From IMG/VR virus record IMGVR_UViG_3300032093_000012, positions 103,476-167,475 of that record: DNA of 64,000 nucleotides. One strand, written 5' to 3'. A model generated the notes under the pieces. The model was not told the origin of the DNA. It made no database searches and saw nothing but the letters and a program-made list of their open reading frames with translations. Position numbers and translations under genes: made by a program. Of the stretch, positions 56,772-64,000 are shown in pieces (positions within the stretch are counted from its first letter, which is position 1; each line of letters opens with the position of its first letter). Source of the stretch: a virus.

Positions 56772-57490
56772 CTATTAAAGTCTACTGCTTTAAATGGGGT
56801 ACAAAATACGGTCCTGAATATGTAAACAGATTATTATACTCTGTACTTAAAAACTATAGAGGTGATGTCATGTTTACATGCATCACTGATGACAAGTCTG
56901 GATTAGATCCTAGCATCAATATTATTGATTATGATAGTAGTAAAATACTTGGTCTTGGTAATGTTTTTACTATAGAAAAACTAAAATTATTTGACCCACA
57001 TTTTATTGGCGCAGGTCAAAATATATTATTTGATATCGACATACTTTGTCTAAAAGACTTCACTGATTATATAAAAAAATATAACTTCGAAGAACCTAGA
57101 TTTATTAAGAATTATTGGGCTGATCCTAATCAATGCGATGCATATTTTCATAAGGGTGCATGCGACATTAATAGTTCATTTATTACATGGAAAGATGATC
57201 AGTTAGAACCACTATATAAGTTCTATATTGATAATATGAAGAAGATTAATTTTCTCTTCACTAGTTTTGATAAATCTTTATTTGGTATATTTAGAGATAA
57301 ATTGAAGTATCATCCAAAAAATATTGTGTACGCATATAATTTTGGAGCAGATCACAAAGATGATATGAAACCAGAAGTGTTACGTAATGATTATTATTTT
57401 TGTTTATTTAATACATCTCATGGAGTTGGTAAAGAACTTCATGAAGTAGATGGGTGGGCGAAAACAATGTGGGAATCAAAAAGTGTTTAG
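56768..57490 (+). CDS. glycosyltransferase-like protein
   Basis: A 240-residue GT-A-type protein: FKWGTKYGPEYVNRL at the start, FTCITDD and ILFDIDILCL as the DxD region near residue 90. It is a paralogue of the 58187 protein (KWG at the start, TDD, then FDLDVI). ATGA overlap with the radical SAM gene. Confidence 0.7.
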   Translation: MTIKVYCFKWGTKYGPEYVNRLLYSVLKNYRGDVMFTCITDDKSGLDPSINIIDYDSSKILGLGNVFTIEKLKLFDPHFIGAGQNILFDIDILCLKDFTDYIKKYNFEEPRFIKNYWADPNQCDAYFHKGACDINSSFITWKDDQLEPLYKFYIDNMKKINFLFTSFDKSLFGIFRDKLKYHPKNIVYAYNFGADHKDDMKPEVLRNDYYFCLFNTSHGVGKELHEVDGWAKTMWESKSV

Positions 57491-58190
57491 TGTTTTTACT
57501 TTAAAAAAGCAAATAGAAAAATACAATAAAAATTATATTCCCAGATTGAAGATATTTCTTTCTGATTACGAAAAAACAAGAGCTAATATCTTTAGAAGTA
57601 TATTAAATGAATATGATTTTGTTAAGTCAGAGACTGTAACATTTATTGCTAGTGGCTTACCATATTATATATTTGATATATTAAACACGAGATATGAAAC
57701 AGATATTAGTTTTCTAAACAATAGTAAAAAAATAATTAATAAACAAGATGAATTATTTGAAATAACATTAATAAACAATTTAGATTTAGAAACAAAAAAA
57801 CAAAGTAGTATAACTACACAAGTTAAATTGATAGATTATAGCCCTCTAATAAGATCTACATATAATATTGTTAAAGAACATTTTAGTAATTTGTCGTTCG
57901 AATACTTTAATAAAAATGTAAATTTTGAAGATATACGAGATATAACAAAGGACAGTCTCATCATAATACCATACAGCGAATATCTTTATACATTAAAAGA
58001 ACTTAAAATATTCAATAAAGGTCAATATGTACTAGTTTTTAATCAAAAAGAAGATGAAGAAAGAAGAAAAGTAAACACAGCATTTTGTGTAGAAGATCTA
58101 GTTGAACAATGTGGATTTAGTGAAAATATATTTGCACAAAAATATGATGTATGTGGTGTAAGAATGTATGTAGCATTGGGGAAAATATGA
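57483..58190 (+). CDS. unknown protein
   Basis: A 235-residue, Lys/Asn/Ile-rich protein. A GTG at 57483 overlapping the previous stop is the likely start (GGGA upstream); an ATG at 57450 would overlap more. The EYDFVKSETVTFIASGLPYY region and a later LIIIPYSEYLYTLKEL strand hint at a nucleotide-binding or transferase fold, but no family is recognised. It overlaps the next gene by ATGA. Confidence 0.65.
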   Translation: MFSVFTLKKQIEKYNKNYIPRLKIFLSDYEKTRANIFRSILNEYDFVKSETVTFIASGLPYYIFDILNTRYETDISFLNNSKKIINKQDELFEITLINNLDLETKKQSSITTQVKLIDYSPLIRSTYNIVKEHFSNLSFEYFNKNVNFEDIRDITKDSLIIIPYSEYLYTLKELKIFNKGQYVLVFNQKEDEERRKVNTAFCVEDLVEQCGFSENIFAQKYDVCGVRMYVALGKI

Positions 58191-58855
58191 AAAATATAGT
58201 ATGCATAAAGTGGGGGCATCTGTACTCTGCAGAAGATGTAAACATGTTAGAATACATGCTGAAACAAACAGTCACATATCCTTTTCAACTCTACTGTTTA
58301 ACAGATGATTGTTTTGATATCAACAGAAGCATAGAGATAATATCACTACCAAAAGATAATGATCTTGAAGGTCATTGGAATAAGATGTATCTTTTTAATA
58401 AAGATATCATGAAGCTTAATAATTTTACGTACTTTGACTTAGATGTTATTATTCAAAATAATATAGATGATATATTAGATTATGAAAAGAGATTAACTCT
58501 AATTAAAGCTTGGTGGAAAAAATCAGAGGTATGGAAAAACACTTTTAATTCAAGTGTGATGTCCATAGATACGACGAGAGATGCTTATATATGGGGAAGA
58601 TTTATAGAGAATACAGATTATCATATGTGTAAAAACATAGGAGATGATGATTTTCTATTTAATAACTTTGAGTTTGATCACTATCAGCAAAGCTGGTTTT
58701 ATTCAAGAGTATATGGTGAAGAAAAAACTAAAACTAGATACTATAAACCAGAAAAGAAGATATGTCTTTTGAATAGTATGAAGAAGTTTTATTCTAAAGA
58801 ATACTACAAGTTGTTTGTAGAGTTGTATCCGGAATACCAATATCAGCAATCATAG
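58187..58855 (+). CDS. glycosyltransferase-like protein
   Basis: A 222-residue paralogue of the 56768 protein: VCIKWGHLYSAEDVN start, CLTDD, then FTYFDLDVII as the DxD region. Last gene of the plus-strand cassette; its final 62 bases overlap the convergent oxygenase-like gene on the minus strand. Confidence 0.7.
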   Translation: MKNIVCIKWGHLYSAEDVNMLEYMLKQTVTYPFQLYCLTDDCFDINRSIEIISLPKDNDLEGHWNKMYLFNKDIMKLNNFTYFDLDVIIQNNIDDILDYEKRLTLIKAWWKKSEVWKNTFNSSVMSIDTTRDAYIWGRFIENTDYHMCKNIGDDDFLFNNFEFDHYQQSWFYSRVYGEEKTKTRYYKPEKKICLLNSMKKFYSKEYYKLFVELYPEYQYQQS

Positions 58856-59468
58856 ACTGCCATATATCTGCATGCGGGACGATATAACTCAAAGTTAATC
58901 TTGGTGATCTAGTTCTTGCGCAATGCCAATACATTTTTTCTGGTTCTTCAAATGAACCAAAGTAACCTACTTTAACAAACCATCCTTTTTTATCAGGATA
59001 TCTTGTTATTAGATTTGTATTTTTATCATAGTGTTCGAACTCTCCGTCGCCATCTGGATTACATGTTATGACTATATTATAACCAGGAGCGTTTGCATTA
59101 TGATGCCAACCAATATAACCACTTGGTGGATAGTATGCTCTTAACGCATTATTTCTTGCACCAAAGTAGTTGATGAGTTTTTTATCAACACTATCACAAG
59201 CTTCTCTGTAAGTTTTAGATTGCAATTGTTTTGATTTTAAATTATTTTCCATCACAGCGCCTAGCATGTGCTTAGGATAACCATATGCTTTTGGATCTTT
59301 TAATGCTTCCTTTAAATAATTACCAGATGTAGCATATTCACCTTTTTCATTGTCATCGAGTTTTTCATGTGGTATTAACTCTGTCTGATAATCAGAATTA
59401 AAAAACCAACTACTAAACTCTTCTAGAATGACTTTGAGTTCAGGATTTATGTTTGATATGACCTGCAT
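58794..59468 (-). CDS. 2OG oxygenase-like protein with HHN in place of HxD
   Basis: A 224-residue protein with a jelly-roll pattern: YYPPSGYIGWHHNANAPGYN, then GDGEFEHYD, GWFVKVGYFG, a late YWHCARTRSPRLTLSY containing His and the 2-oxoglutarate-type Arg. Where classic enzymes have HxD this has HHNAN, as in some phage oxygenases. Activity is uncertain. ATG 59468 has AGGA upstream. Confidence 0.65.
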   Translation of the reverse strand: MQVISNINPELKVILEEFSSWFFNSDYQTELIPHEKLDDNEKGEYATSGNYLKEALKDPKAYGYPKHMLGAVMENNLKSKQLQSKTYREACDSVDKKLINYFGARNNALRAYYPPSGYIGWHHNANAPGYNIVITCNPDGDGEFEHYDKNTNLITRYPDKKGWFVKVGYFGSFEEPEKMYWHCARTRSPRLTLSYIVPHADIWQSMIADIGIPDTTLQTTCSIL

Positions 59469-60156
59469 GAACAATCCTATCTGGTATAGTATGATGATAT
59501 ATTATTGGTGACTTATCACCATCTGCGCCCTTTATGTCATAGAGCCAAATATAATTCCATCTATAATCATCTGGCATGATTCCAATCTTATATTTGTATT
59601 CACTTTCTTTCAGAAGTCTCCAGAGAGTAAATTGATCCCAACGTTTCATCGATGGAAAATACTCAGGATAGTTCCACTCAGATTTATCTTGTATTAAAAA
59701 CTCTTCGTACCAATCTTTTAAAAGCTTCATGGTATTTTCATTCTTTTTATAGAGCATGAACCCACCATGATACTGCATCTTCTGAGTCTTATTCTTATCT
59801 ATGAATACTTCTTTGCTTACATGTTCTCTTATATTAGTTAACATGATTTCGTTATCTTCGAAGTAATCAAATATAGTATTGAACTCTGATGACATGACTT
59901 CCATATCAGCATCAATGTAGGCTGTAATGTCATATGGTGACATGTACATACCCTTCATCTTGGCTCTTCTATGATATGGAATATCATAACTGATATGATC
60001 AAAATACTTCATATCACGCTCTTTCATAAACTCTTGATGAGTAAAGAGCGTGATACTAGTTTTTGGAGAGTAGTCTTTTATTGATACAGCGCATCTTACT
60101 GCAGAATTATAATATGCAGTAGACATTGAAGCTATAAGAACAACACCACTTTTCAT
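59440..60156 (-). CDS. glycosyltransferase-like protein
   Basis: A 238-residue GT-A-type protein: ASMSTAYYNSAVRCAVSIKDYSP at the start, given in part, then ITAYIDADMEVM as the DxD near residue 85, and a Trp-rich acceptor region with RWDQFTLWRL. It overlaps the oxygenase-like gene by 29 bases. Together they face the tail-fibre genes, so glycosylation of fibres is possible. Confidence 0.75.
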   Translation of the reverse strand: MKSGVVLIASMSTAYYNSAVRCAVSIKDYSPKTSITLFTHQEFMKERDMKYFDHISYDIPYHRRAKMKGMYMSPYDITAYIDADMEVMSSEFNTIFDYFEDNEIMLTNIREHVSKEVFIDKNKTQKMQYHGGFMLYKKNENTMKLLKDWYEEFLIQDKSEWNYPEYFPSMKRWDQFTLWRLLKESEYKYKIGIMPDDYRWNYIWLYDIKGADGDKSPIIYHHTIPDRIVHAGHIKHKS

Positions 60157-60171
60157 CACAAAATAATTATA

Positions 60172-60591
60172 TCAAGAGTTCTTAATAGTCTCTAGTGCTA
60201 CTATTGCTCCAGCATATGCATGGATTTCTGTAAGAGTAGATGCTTTTCTAAGACTAGACTTTAGATCGGTATAAGTTGAATCTCTAATAATAGACATATC
60301 AAAAGCTTCAGACTTAGCTAAGAACAAGATGTTCTGCTTTGCAATCTCATCTTCTTGCTTTTGTTGTTCTTCTCTCTGAGCTTTTCTTTCATTATGAAGT
60401 GCAAGATCATTAGCAGTGTTTTGATCTATAAGTTCAAGTGGAAAAGTTTCTAAGATTTCTTTCCAATCTGGATTACCTTCTTCGGTATCGGTAACACTAG
60501 CTGTTAAGATCCTACCATCTTCATATTCAAATTGACATATGATATGTGTCTTTTCTGTATTTGCCCATCTTGGTGATCTAATAATTCTCAT
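60172..60591 (-). CDS. tail-fibre-associated protein, unknown
   Basis: A 139-residue protein. The N-terminal 50 residues form a small beta domain (RIIRSPRWANTEKTHI), the middle is a Gln/Glu/Lys-rich coiled coil, the end helical. It is the gene directly after a tail-fibre gene, where T4-like phages often encode fibre chaperones; that role is inferred. GAGG precedes the ATG. Confidence 0.6.
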   Translation of the reverse strand: MRIIRSPRWANTEKTHIICQFEYEDGRILTASVTDTEEGNPDWKEILETFPLELIDQNTANDLALHNERKAQREEQQKQEDEIAKQNILFLAKSEAFDMSIIRDSTYTDLKSSLRKASTLTEIHAYAGAIVALETIKNS

Positions 60592-60592
60592 G

Positions 60593-61537
60593 TTAAGCTG
60601 TCCTCACCCATAATGAAACCGTAGAAACGGTTTCTGTACCTGCATTTAATGTTAAACCTGAATATGAACCAGAATAAGATCCAGTATAAAATCCTGTATA
60701 AGTTCCTGAGAAGAAACCGCCAATACTTCCAGCGAAGAATCTTGTATAAGCACCAGTATAGTTACCCGTGTATGCTCCAGAATAGGAACCAGTGTAACTT
60801 ACAGTTGAAGTAGTTTCTCTTGTATCAGAGAATGCCGATCCTCTTGATACCCAAGTACCACCAGAGACAGGAGCAGTTGACTGGACTGCATACTGACCAA
60901 TACCAGTAGCTACTATTCTATTTCTTAATCTCTCAGTAAGAGTCTGTATCTCTGCATCACTCATTTCTTTTACAGAAATCGGTGATGTAGTATTTACTTT
61001 TAAAGTTCTAGATGTACTTGGCGCAGTAGCTGCAGTCTTTCTCCAAAGATATGTAACATTGTTTGCAGCCGCTGTAGTATTCTGGATAGTTCTTTCAGCA
61101 ACCCATGTACCGCCGACAGGAGTAGTAGGAGACAATGAATAACTGCCAACACCAGAATTTACTAGATTGGCCAATGCATTTGAAATTATTGTCGTATTAA
61201 GAGTTGTATCATCTTGTTCAAAAGTATTAGCGCCGGCGCTATAATGAACTGGTCTAACTAAATTTTCAGTAGCAGCTCCCAGATCCTGATAGAAGTTATA
61301 CGTTACTGTCGTGATATCAGTACCAACTGGGTGTTGGCCAACAGTGTATGGTCTATATGTATCACTAAATGTACCTATTAATGTAAAAGAACTATTAGGA
61401 GATACAGTACCAACACCCGTGTTAGAAGCAGCAAATTGTGTTAGAACGATATGCGTTGCATAATCGTAATCAGCATCGCTCATCTCTTTAAAAGAGACTG
61501 GTGAAGTAGAAGTATCTATTTTAAGCGGTCTTCCCAT
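60593..61537 (-). CDS. tail-fibre-type protein with YTG repeats
   Basis: A 314-residue protein. Two copies of an N-terminal module (LK-x-(D/N)-T-S-P-x-S-x-KEMSDA, near residues 5 and 180), followed by VGxGTVS or GQYAVQS segments. Residues about 245-295 are a run of Y/F-T/S-G triplets (YTGSYSGAYTG and so on). Such Gly/Ser/Thr/aromatic repeats suit an elongated fibre or adhesive surface. ATG 61537 has AAGGTG upstream. Confidence 0.75.
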   Translation of the reverse strand: MGRPLKIDTSTSPVSFKEMSDADYDYATHIVLTQFAASNTGVGTVSPNSSFTLIGTFSDTYRPYTVGQHPVGTDITTVTYNFYQDLGAATENLVRPVHYSAGANTFEQDDTTLNTTIISNALANLVNSGVGSYSLSPTTPVGGTWVAERTIQNTTAAANNVTYLWRKTAATAPSTSRTLKVNTTSPISVKEMSDAEIQTLTERLRNRIVATGIGQYAVQSTAPVSGGTWVSRGSAFSDTRETTSTVSYTGSYSGAYTGNYTGAYTRFFAGSIGGFFSGTYTGFYTGSYSGSYSGLTLNAGTETVSTVSLWVRTA

Positions 61538-61556
61538 CAATACACCTTAAACATTA

Positions 61557-61823
61557 TTAAGTTGGAAAAGCTATCGTATTATTTGCATAATACACTTTTA
61601 GTGTAGTAGCGTATGTCATGACATTAGATGTTGACACAGTTACCATACTAGTATTTATATTAACACTACCAACCTGAATATTTGCTGTTGCAGAGATGTT
61701 GCCATTTACTGCAAGAGTAGCTCCTGGTGTAGTAGTCATGATACCAACATTCGATCCAGAAGTATAGATCAAGTTTGTATTAACTATTAGACCGTTTTTT
61801 ACTATAAAAGCTTTGTCTGCCAT
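61557..61823 (-). CDS. small fibre-type structural protein
   Basis: An 88-residue protein with the fibre phrase NVGIMTTTPGATLAVNGNIS (a pattern common in phage and viral fibre stalks, usually VGIGTTSPGAKLDV). Probably a short stalk or adaptor. GGGAACC precedes the ATG and a late promoter lies 34 bases upstream. Confidence 0.75.
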   Translation of the reverse strand: MADKAFIVKNGLIVNTNLIYTSGSNVGIMTTTPGATLAVNGNISATANIQVGSVNINTSMVTVSTSNVMTYATTLKVYYANNTIAFPT

Positions 61824-61856
61824 TAATAGGTTCCCTTTCCCCTATTTTATTATTAC

Positions 61857-61864
61857 TATTTATA
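61857..61864 (-). promoter_or_regulatory. late promoter
   Basis: TATAAATA on the minus strand, 34 bases before the start at 61823. Confidence 0.8.
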
Positions 61865-61880
61865 TGTTGTATATTTAATA

Positions 61881-64000
61881 CTATGGAAAAAAGAATGCTA
61901 AAAATGCTGAAGTTGCTGCGACAACAAAATTTGTAAATAACCAACCCGTATTATTACCGCCATTTGTTGAAGTAGTTCCAGCATACCACGCAGCACCGCC
62001 GGTTGCAATAGAGTCACTGATACTACAGAACGAAACGTCTACTGTTCCTGAAGATTTAGATAGTGTGAAATTAGAAGCAGGAGTATCACTGCCTATTGTA
62101 ATTAAGTTTCCGCTAGTACCATTCAAATCAAAATCATTTGTAAAAGTATTAGTCGTACCAGCTGTAAACAATATAGTAGCTGGTTGAACGCTATTTGTGA
62201 TATTTCGAAAAGTGTTTGTCCCGCTAATAGTAAGTGTTCCTGCACCGCCCTGATTGAGAGTGTTATATGAGTTATCACCACCGACGAATGTTTTTGCAGT
62301 AGCAGAGGTCATATTTATTTTACCAGTACCTGTTGAAGTAAGCGTCCCTGCTGAAATAAGATTTTGTTGAACCAATATTGAAGTTCCAGAAACTGCGGTC
62401 ACTGGTGATGTAGATGGTGTGAAGTTAGCTGTATAAACTGCTGTTCCTTTTACAATTCTAAAGTTTGTAATTTGCCCCGGAAAGTAGCCAGTAGTATCAG
62501 AACCTACACCAATTTTTAAAGGTTTGGCGGAGCCATCATAATAATACATTGTCATACCAGTGGCATTAAATGTAGTAGCATCTGCAACTCCATTTACATA
62601 TAATGTTATAGTATTGCCATTCCTAACTACTGCTACATGATTCCAAGAATTTGCTGTTACTTGTCGAGTTGTTCCGGTAAAACTAACGGTTGAAATACCC
62701 GAAGCGGCGTTAGTGAATGCAAAGTTTAAATATCTGCCAGATGTAACGTTCCAATTCCATGCACCACCTAGTTGCCAAGTGTTAGCGATACCCCTGAGTG
62801 CTCCTAAAGAAGTCGGACGTATCCATGCTTCAATAGTAAAGTTACCAGCATCGAATAAAAATGCATTATTAGCAGGGACATTCAAGAATTGACTTGTGCC
62901 ATTGAACAATATACTACCACTAGCCCCACTGACAAACGGAGTAGCATGATCGTATAAGGCTGTTCCGCTATTTGTTATAGTAACTGGAGCAGCACTTCCA
63001 TCAGTGACGCCAAGATCGTTGCCGTTGAACGCAGCTGCTCCTGCTAGGCTTATTACTAAATCTCCAGTTCCATGAGCCAATACTTTACTGCCTGATCCAG
63101 TAGCAGTAAATCCGCCAGCAGCAGTACATGTATAATTATTTAAATTGAAAGTCCCATTGGTTAGAGTTATAACTCTAGAAGAATTCATTGTAAGAGCATC
63201 TTGAAGTGCCCAAGTACCACCAACACCATTAAACGTAAGTGGAAAAACTAATGTTGCACCATTTGTTGTGATTGTTTTAGTACCACTAGTAGCAGCAAAT
63301 GTCCAAATGTTGGTGCCAGCGGTTAATGTGACTGTTGTTCCTCCAATAAGCAAATTTCCATATATTGTAAGCGCAATATTGCTAACAGTAAAAGAGTTGT
63401 TGTCGATTGTGAGATTTTTAATTGTGTTAGAGGTTGTAAAAGTTGTTGTTGAAGCAGTGTTAGATAATTGAAAACTAATTGAATTTGCTTCTGATAATGC
63501 ACCAGCAGAAATTGTTTTAACTTGATTTGTACCACCACCAGTTAATTGAACAAGAATATTACCGTCAGTAGTCATATTAGTTACAGTAGGAGTACTCCAT
63601 ACAGTCGCAGCAGTATTTAAACTCAATACTATTTTACCACCGGAACCAGTTGTTTGTATTCTTCTAGTGTTTGAATTTGAAGAACTGAAAATACCAAATA
63701 TAGTCATTGTATATGAATTTAAATCTAAAGTGCCGTTTGTTAATGTTACTGTTCTAGAAGTTGATGTGCCTATTGTTAATGCGTCCTGAAGTGCCCAAGT
63801 ACCACCAACGCCATTAAACGTGATTGGAAAATCTAAAATTTTTCCATTTGTTGTTATTGATTGTGTACCAGTAGTAGCAGCAAATGTCCAAATATTTGTA
63901 CCTGCAGTAAGTGTTGGTGTAGTACCAGCAATTGTTAAATCACCGTAAATTGTAATTGCAACGTTTGATAGTGTAAAGGAATTGTTGTCAATTATAAGAT
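61881..64000 (-). CDS. large repetitive tail-fibre protein with LamG-like domain (partial, 5' end outside window)
   Basis: The frame stays open from the stop at 61881 to the window edge. An ATG at 63707 lies in the middle of a repeat and has no ribosome site, so the real start is beyond 64000. At least 706 residues are visible. Two copies of a repeat of about 195 residues (GGTWALQDALT blocks near 63210 and 63795) are followed by a concanavalin/LamG-like domain (FTIEAWIRPTSLG, SWNHVAVVRNGNTITLYVNG). The C-terminus is hydrophobic. LamG-type domains bind glycans, so host recognition is likely. Confidence 0.85.
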   Translation of the reverse strand, partial: LIIDNNSFTLSNVAITIYGDLTIAGTTPTLTAGTNIWTFAATTGTQSITTNGKILDFPITFNGVGGTWALQDALTIGTSTSRTVTLTNGTLDLNSYTMTIFGIFSSSNSNTRRIQTTGSGGKIVLSLNTAATVWSTPTVTNMTTDGNILVQLTGGGTNQVKTISAGALSEANSISFQLSNTASTTTFTTSNTIKNLTIDNNSFTVSNIALTIYGNLLIGGTTVTLTAGTNIWTFAATSGTKTITTNGATLVFPLTFNGVGGTWALQDALTMNSSRVITLTNGTFNLNNYTCTAAGGFTATGSGSKVLAHGTGDLVISLAGAAAFNGNDLGVTDGSAAPVTITNSGTALYDHATPFVSGASGSILFNGTSQFLNVPANNAFLFDAGNFTIEAWIRPTSLGALRGIANTWQLGGAWNWNVTSGRYLNFAFTNAASGISTVSFTGTTRQVTANSWNHVAVVRNGNTITLYVNGVADATTFNATGMTMYYYDGSAKPLKIGVGSDTTGYFPGQITNFRIVKGTAVYTANFTPSTSPVTAVSGTSILVQQNLISAGTLTSTGTGKINMTSATAKTFVGGDNSYNTLNQGGAGTLTISGTNTFRNITNSVQPATILFTAGTTNTFTNDFDLNGTSGNLITIGSDTPASNFTLSKSSGTVDVSFCSISDSIATGGAAWYAGTTSTNGGNNTGWLFTNFVVAATSAFLAFFFP

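Overview
This window is part of the genome of a large tailed phage of the T4 superfamily (a myovirus). The evidence is a near-complete T4-type core in T4-like order on the minus strand: replication genes 45-44-62-regA, recombination genes 46 and 47, late sigma factor 55, uvsW and uvsY, and the block 13-14-15-16-17-18-19-20-67-21-22-23. T4-type late promoters (TATAAATA) sit upstream of several structural genes. The lengths and the presence of a peptide deformylase, 2OG oxygenases and a MazG-like enzyme recall T4-like phages of cyanobacteria and alphaproteobacteria, but the host cannot be fixed from this sequence.

Layout. (1) 1-6.6 kb: small, mostly unrecognised early genes, visibly more GC-rich than the rest, served by a family of near-identical promoters (GCATGTACA around the -35 and a TATAAT-like -10) and holding hairpin repeats; the only recognisable enzyme is a stand-alone HAD phosphatase like the 3' half of T4 polynucleotide kinase. 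(2) 6.6-12.4 kb: a very large tRNA array. At least one tRNA exists for each of the 20 amino acids, including an initiator tRNA. It also holds small protein genes, several strongly structured non-coding stretches, a DUF2828/Ro60-like vWA protein, two tRNAs whose halves are in permuted order, and one tRNA nested inside another. (3) 12.4-15.3 kb: an SGNH-like protein, a membrane protein, a QueC-like PP-loop ATPase and RegA. (4) 15.3-34 kb: replication, nucleotide metabolism and a probable DNA-modification module (ThyA-like enzyme, dCMP deaminase, UDG-like, two aGPT-PPlase-like proteins, fold-type II PLP enzyme, C5-cytosine methyltransferase, DUF1599), then peptide deformylase, an asparagine-synthase-like enzyme and gp46/gp47. 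(5) 34-51.4 kb: gp55, UvsW, UvsY and the head/neck/tail structural operon. (6) 51.5-58.9 kb on the plus strand, continued at 58.8-60.2 kb on the minus strand: an accessory cassette of methyltransferases, 2OG oxygenases, sulfotransferase-like P-loop proteins, a split radical-SAM pair and glycosyltransferase-like proteins. (7) 60.2-64 kb: tail-fibre-type genes, the last running out of the window.

How it fits together. Early promoters fire the left region and, from a similar promoter near 28.07 kb, probably the leftward nucleotide/DNA-modification operon. gp55 with the sliding clamp gp45 then drives late promoters for the structural genes and possibly parts of the tRNA array. The tRNA set plus initiator tRNA and peptide deformylase suggest that the phage supplies much of its own translation initiation and decoding.

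The most unusual part is 8.86-11.33 kb. Permuted tRNA-Ile and tRNA-Thr are each enclosed by a closing stem with shared flanking motifs (TACAGCATAT before, TGTTGA after the Thr copy). Three further units of the same design follow directly upstream of the Ro60-like gene. The only Ile(GAU) tRNAs seen are this permuted gene and the nested one.
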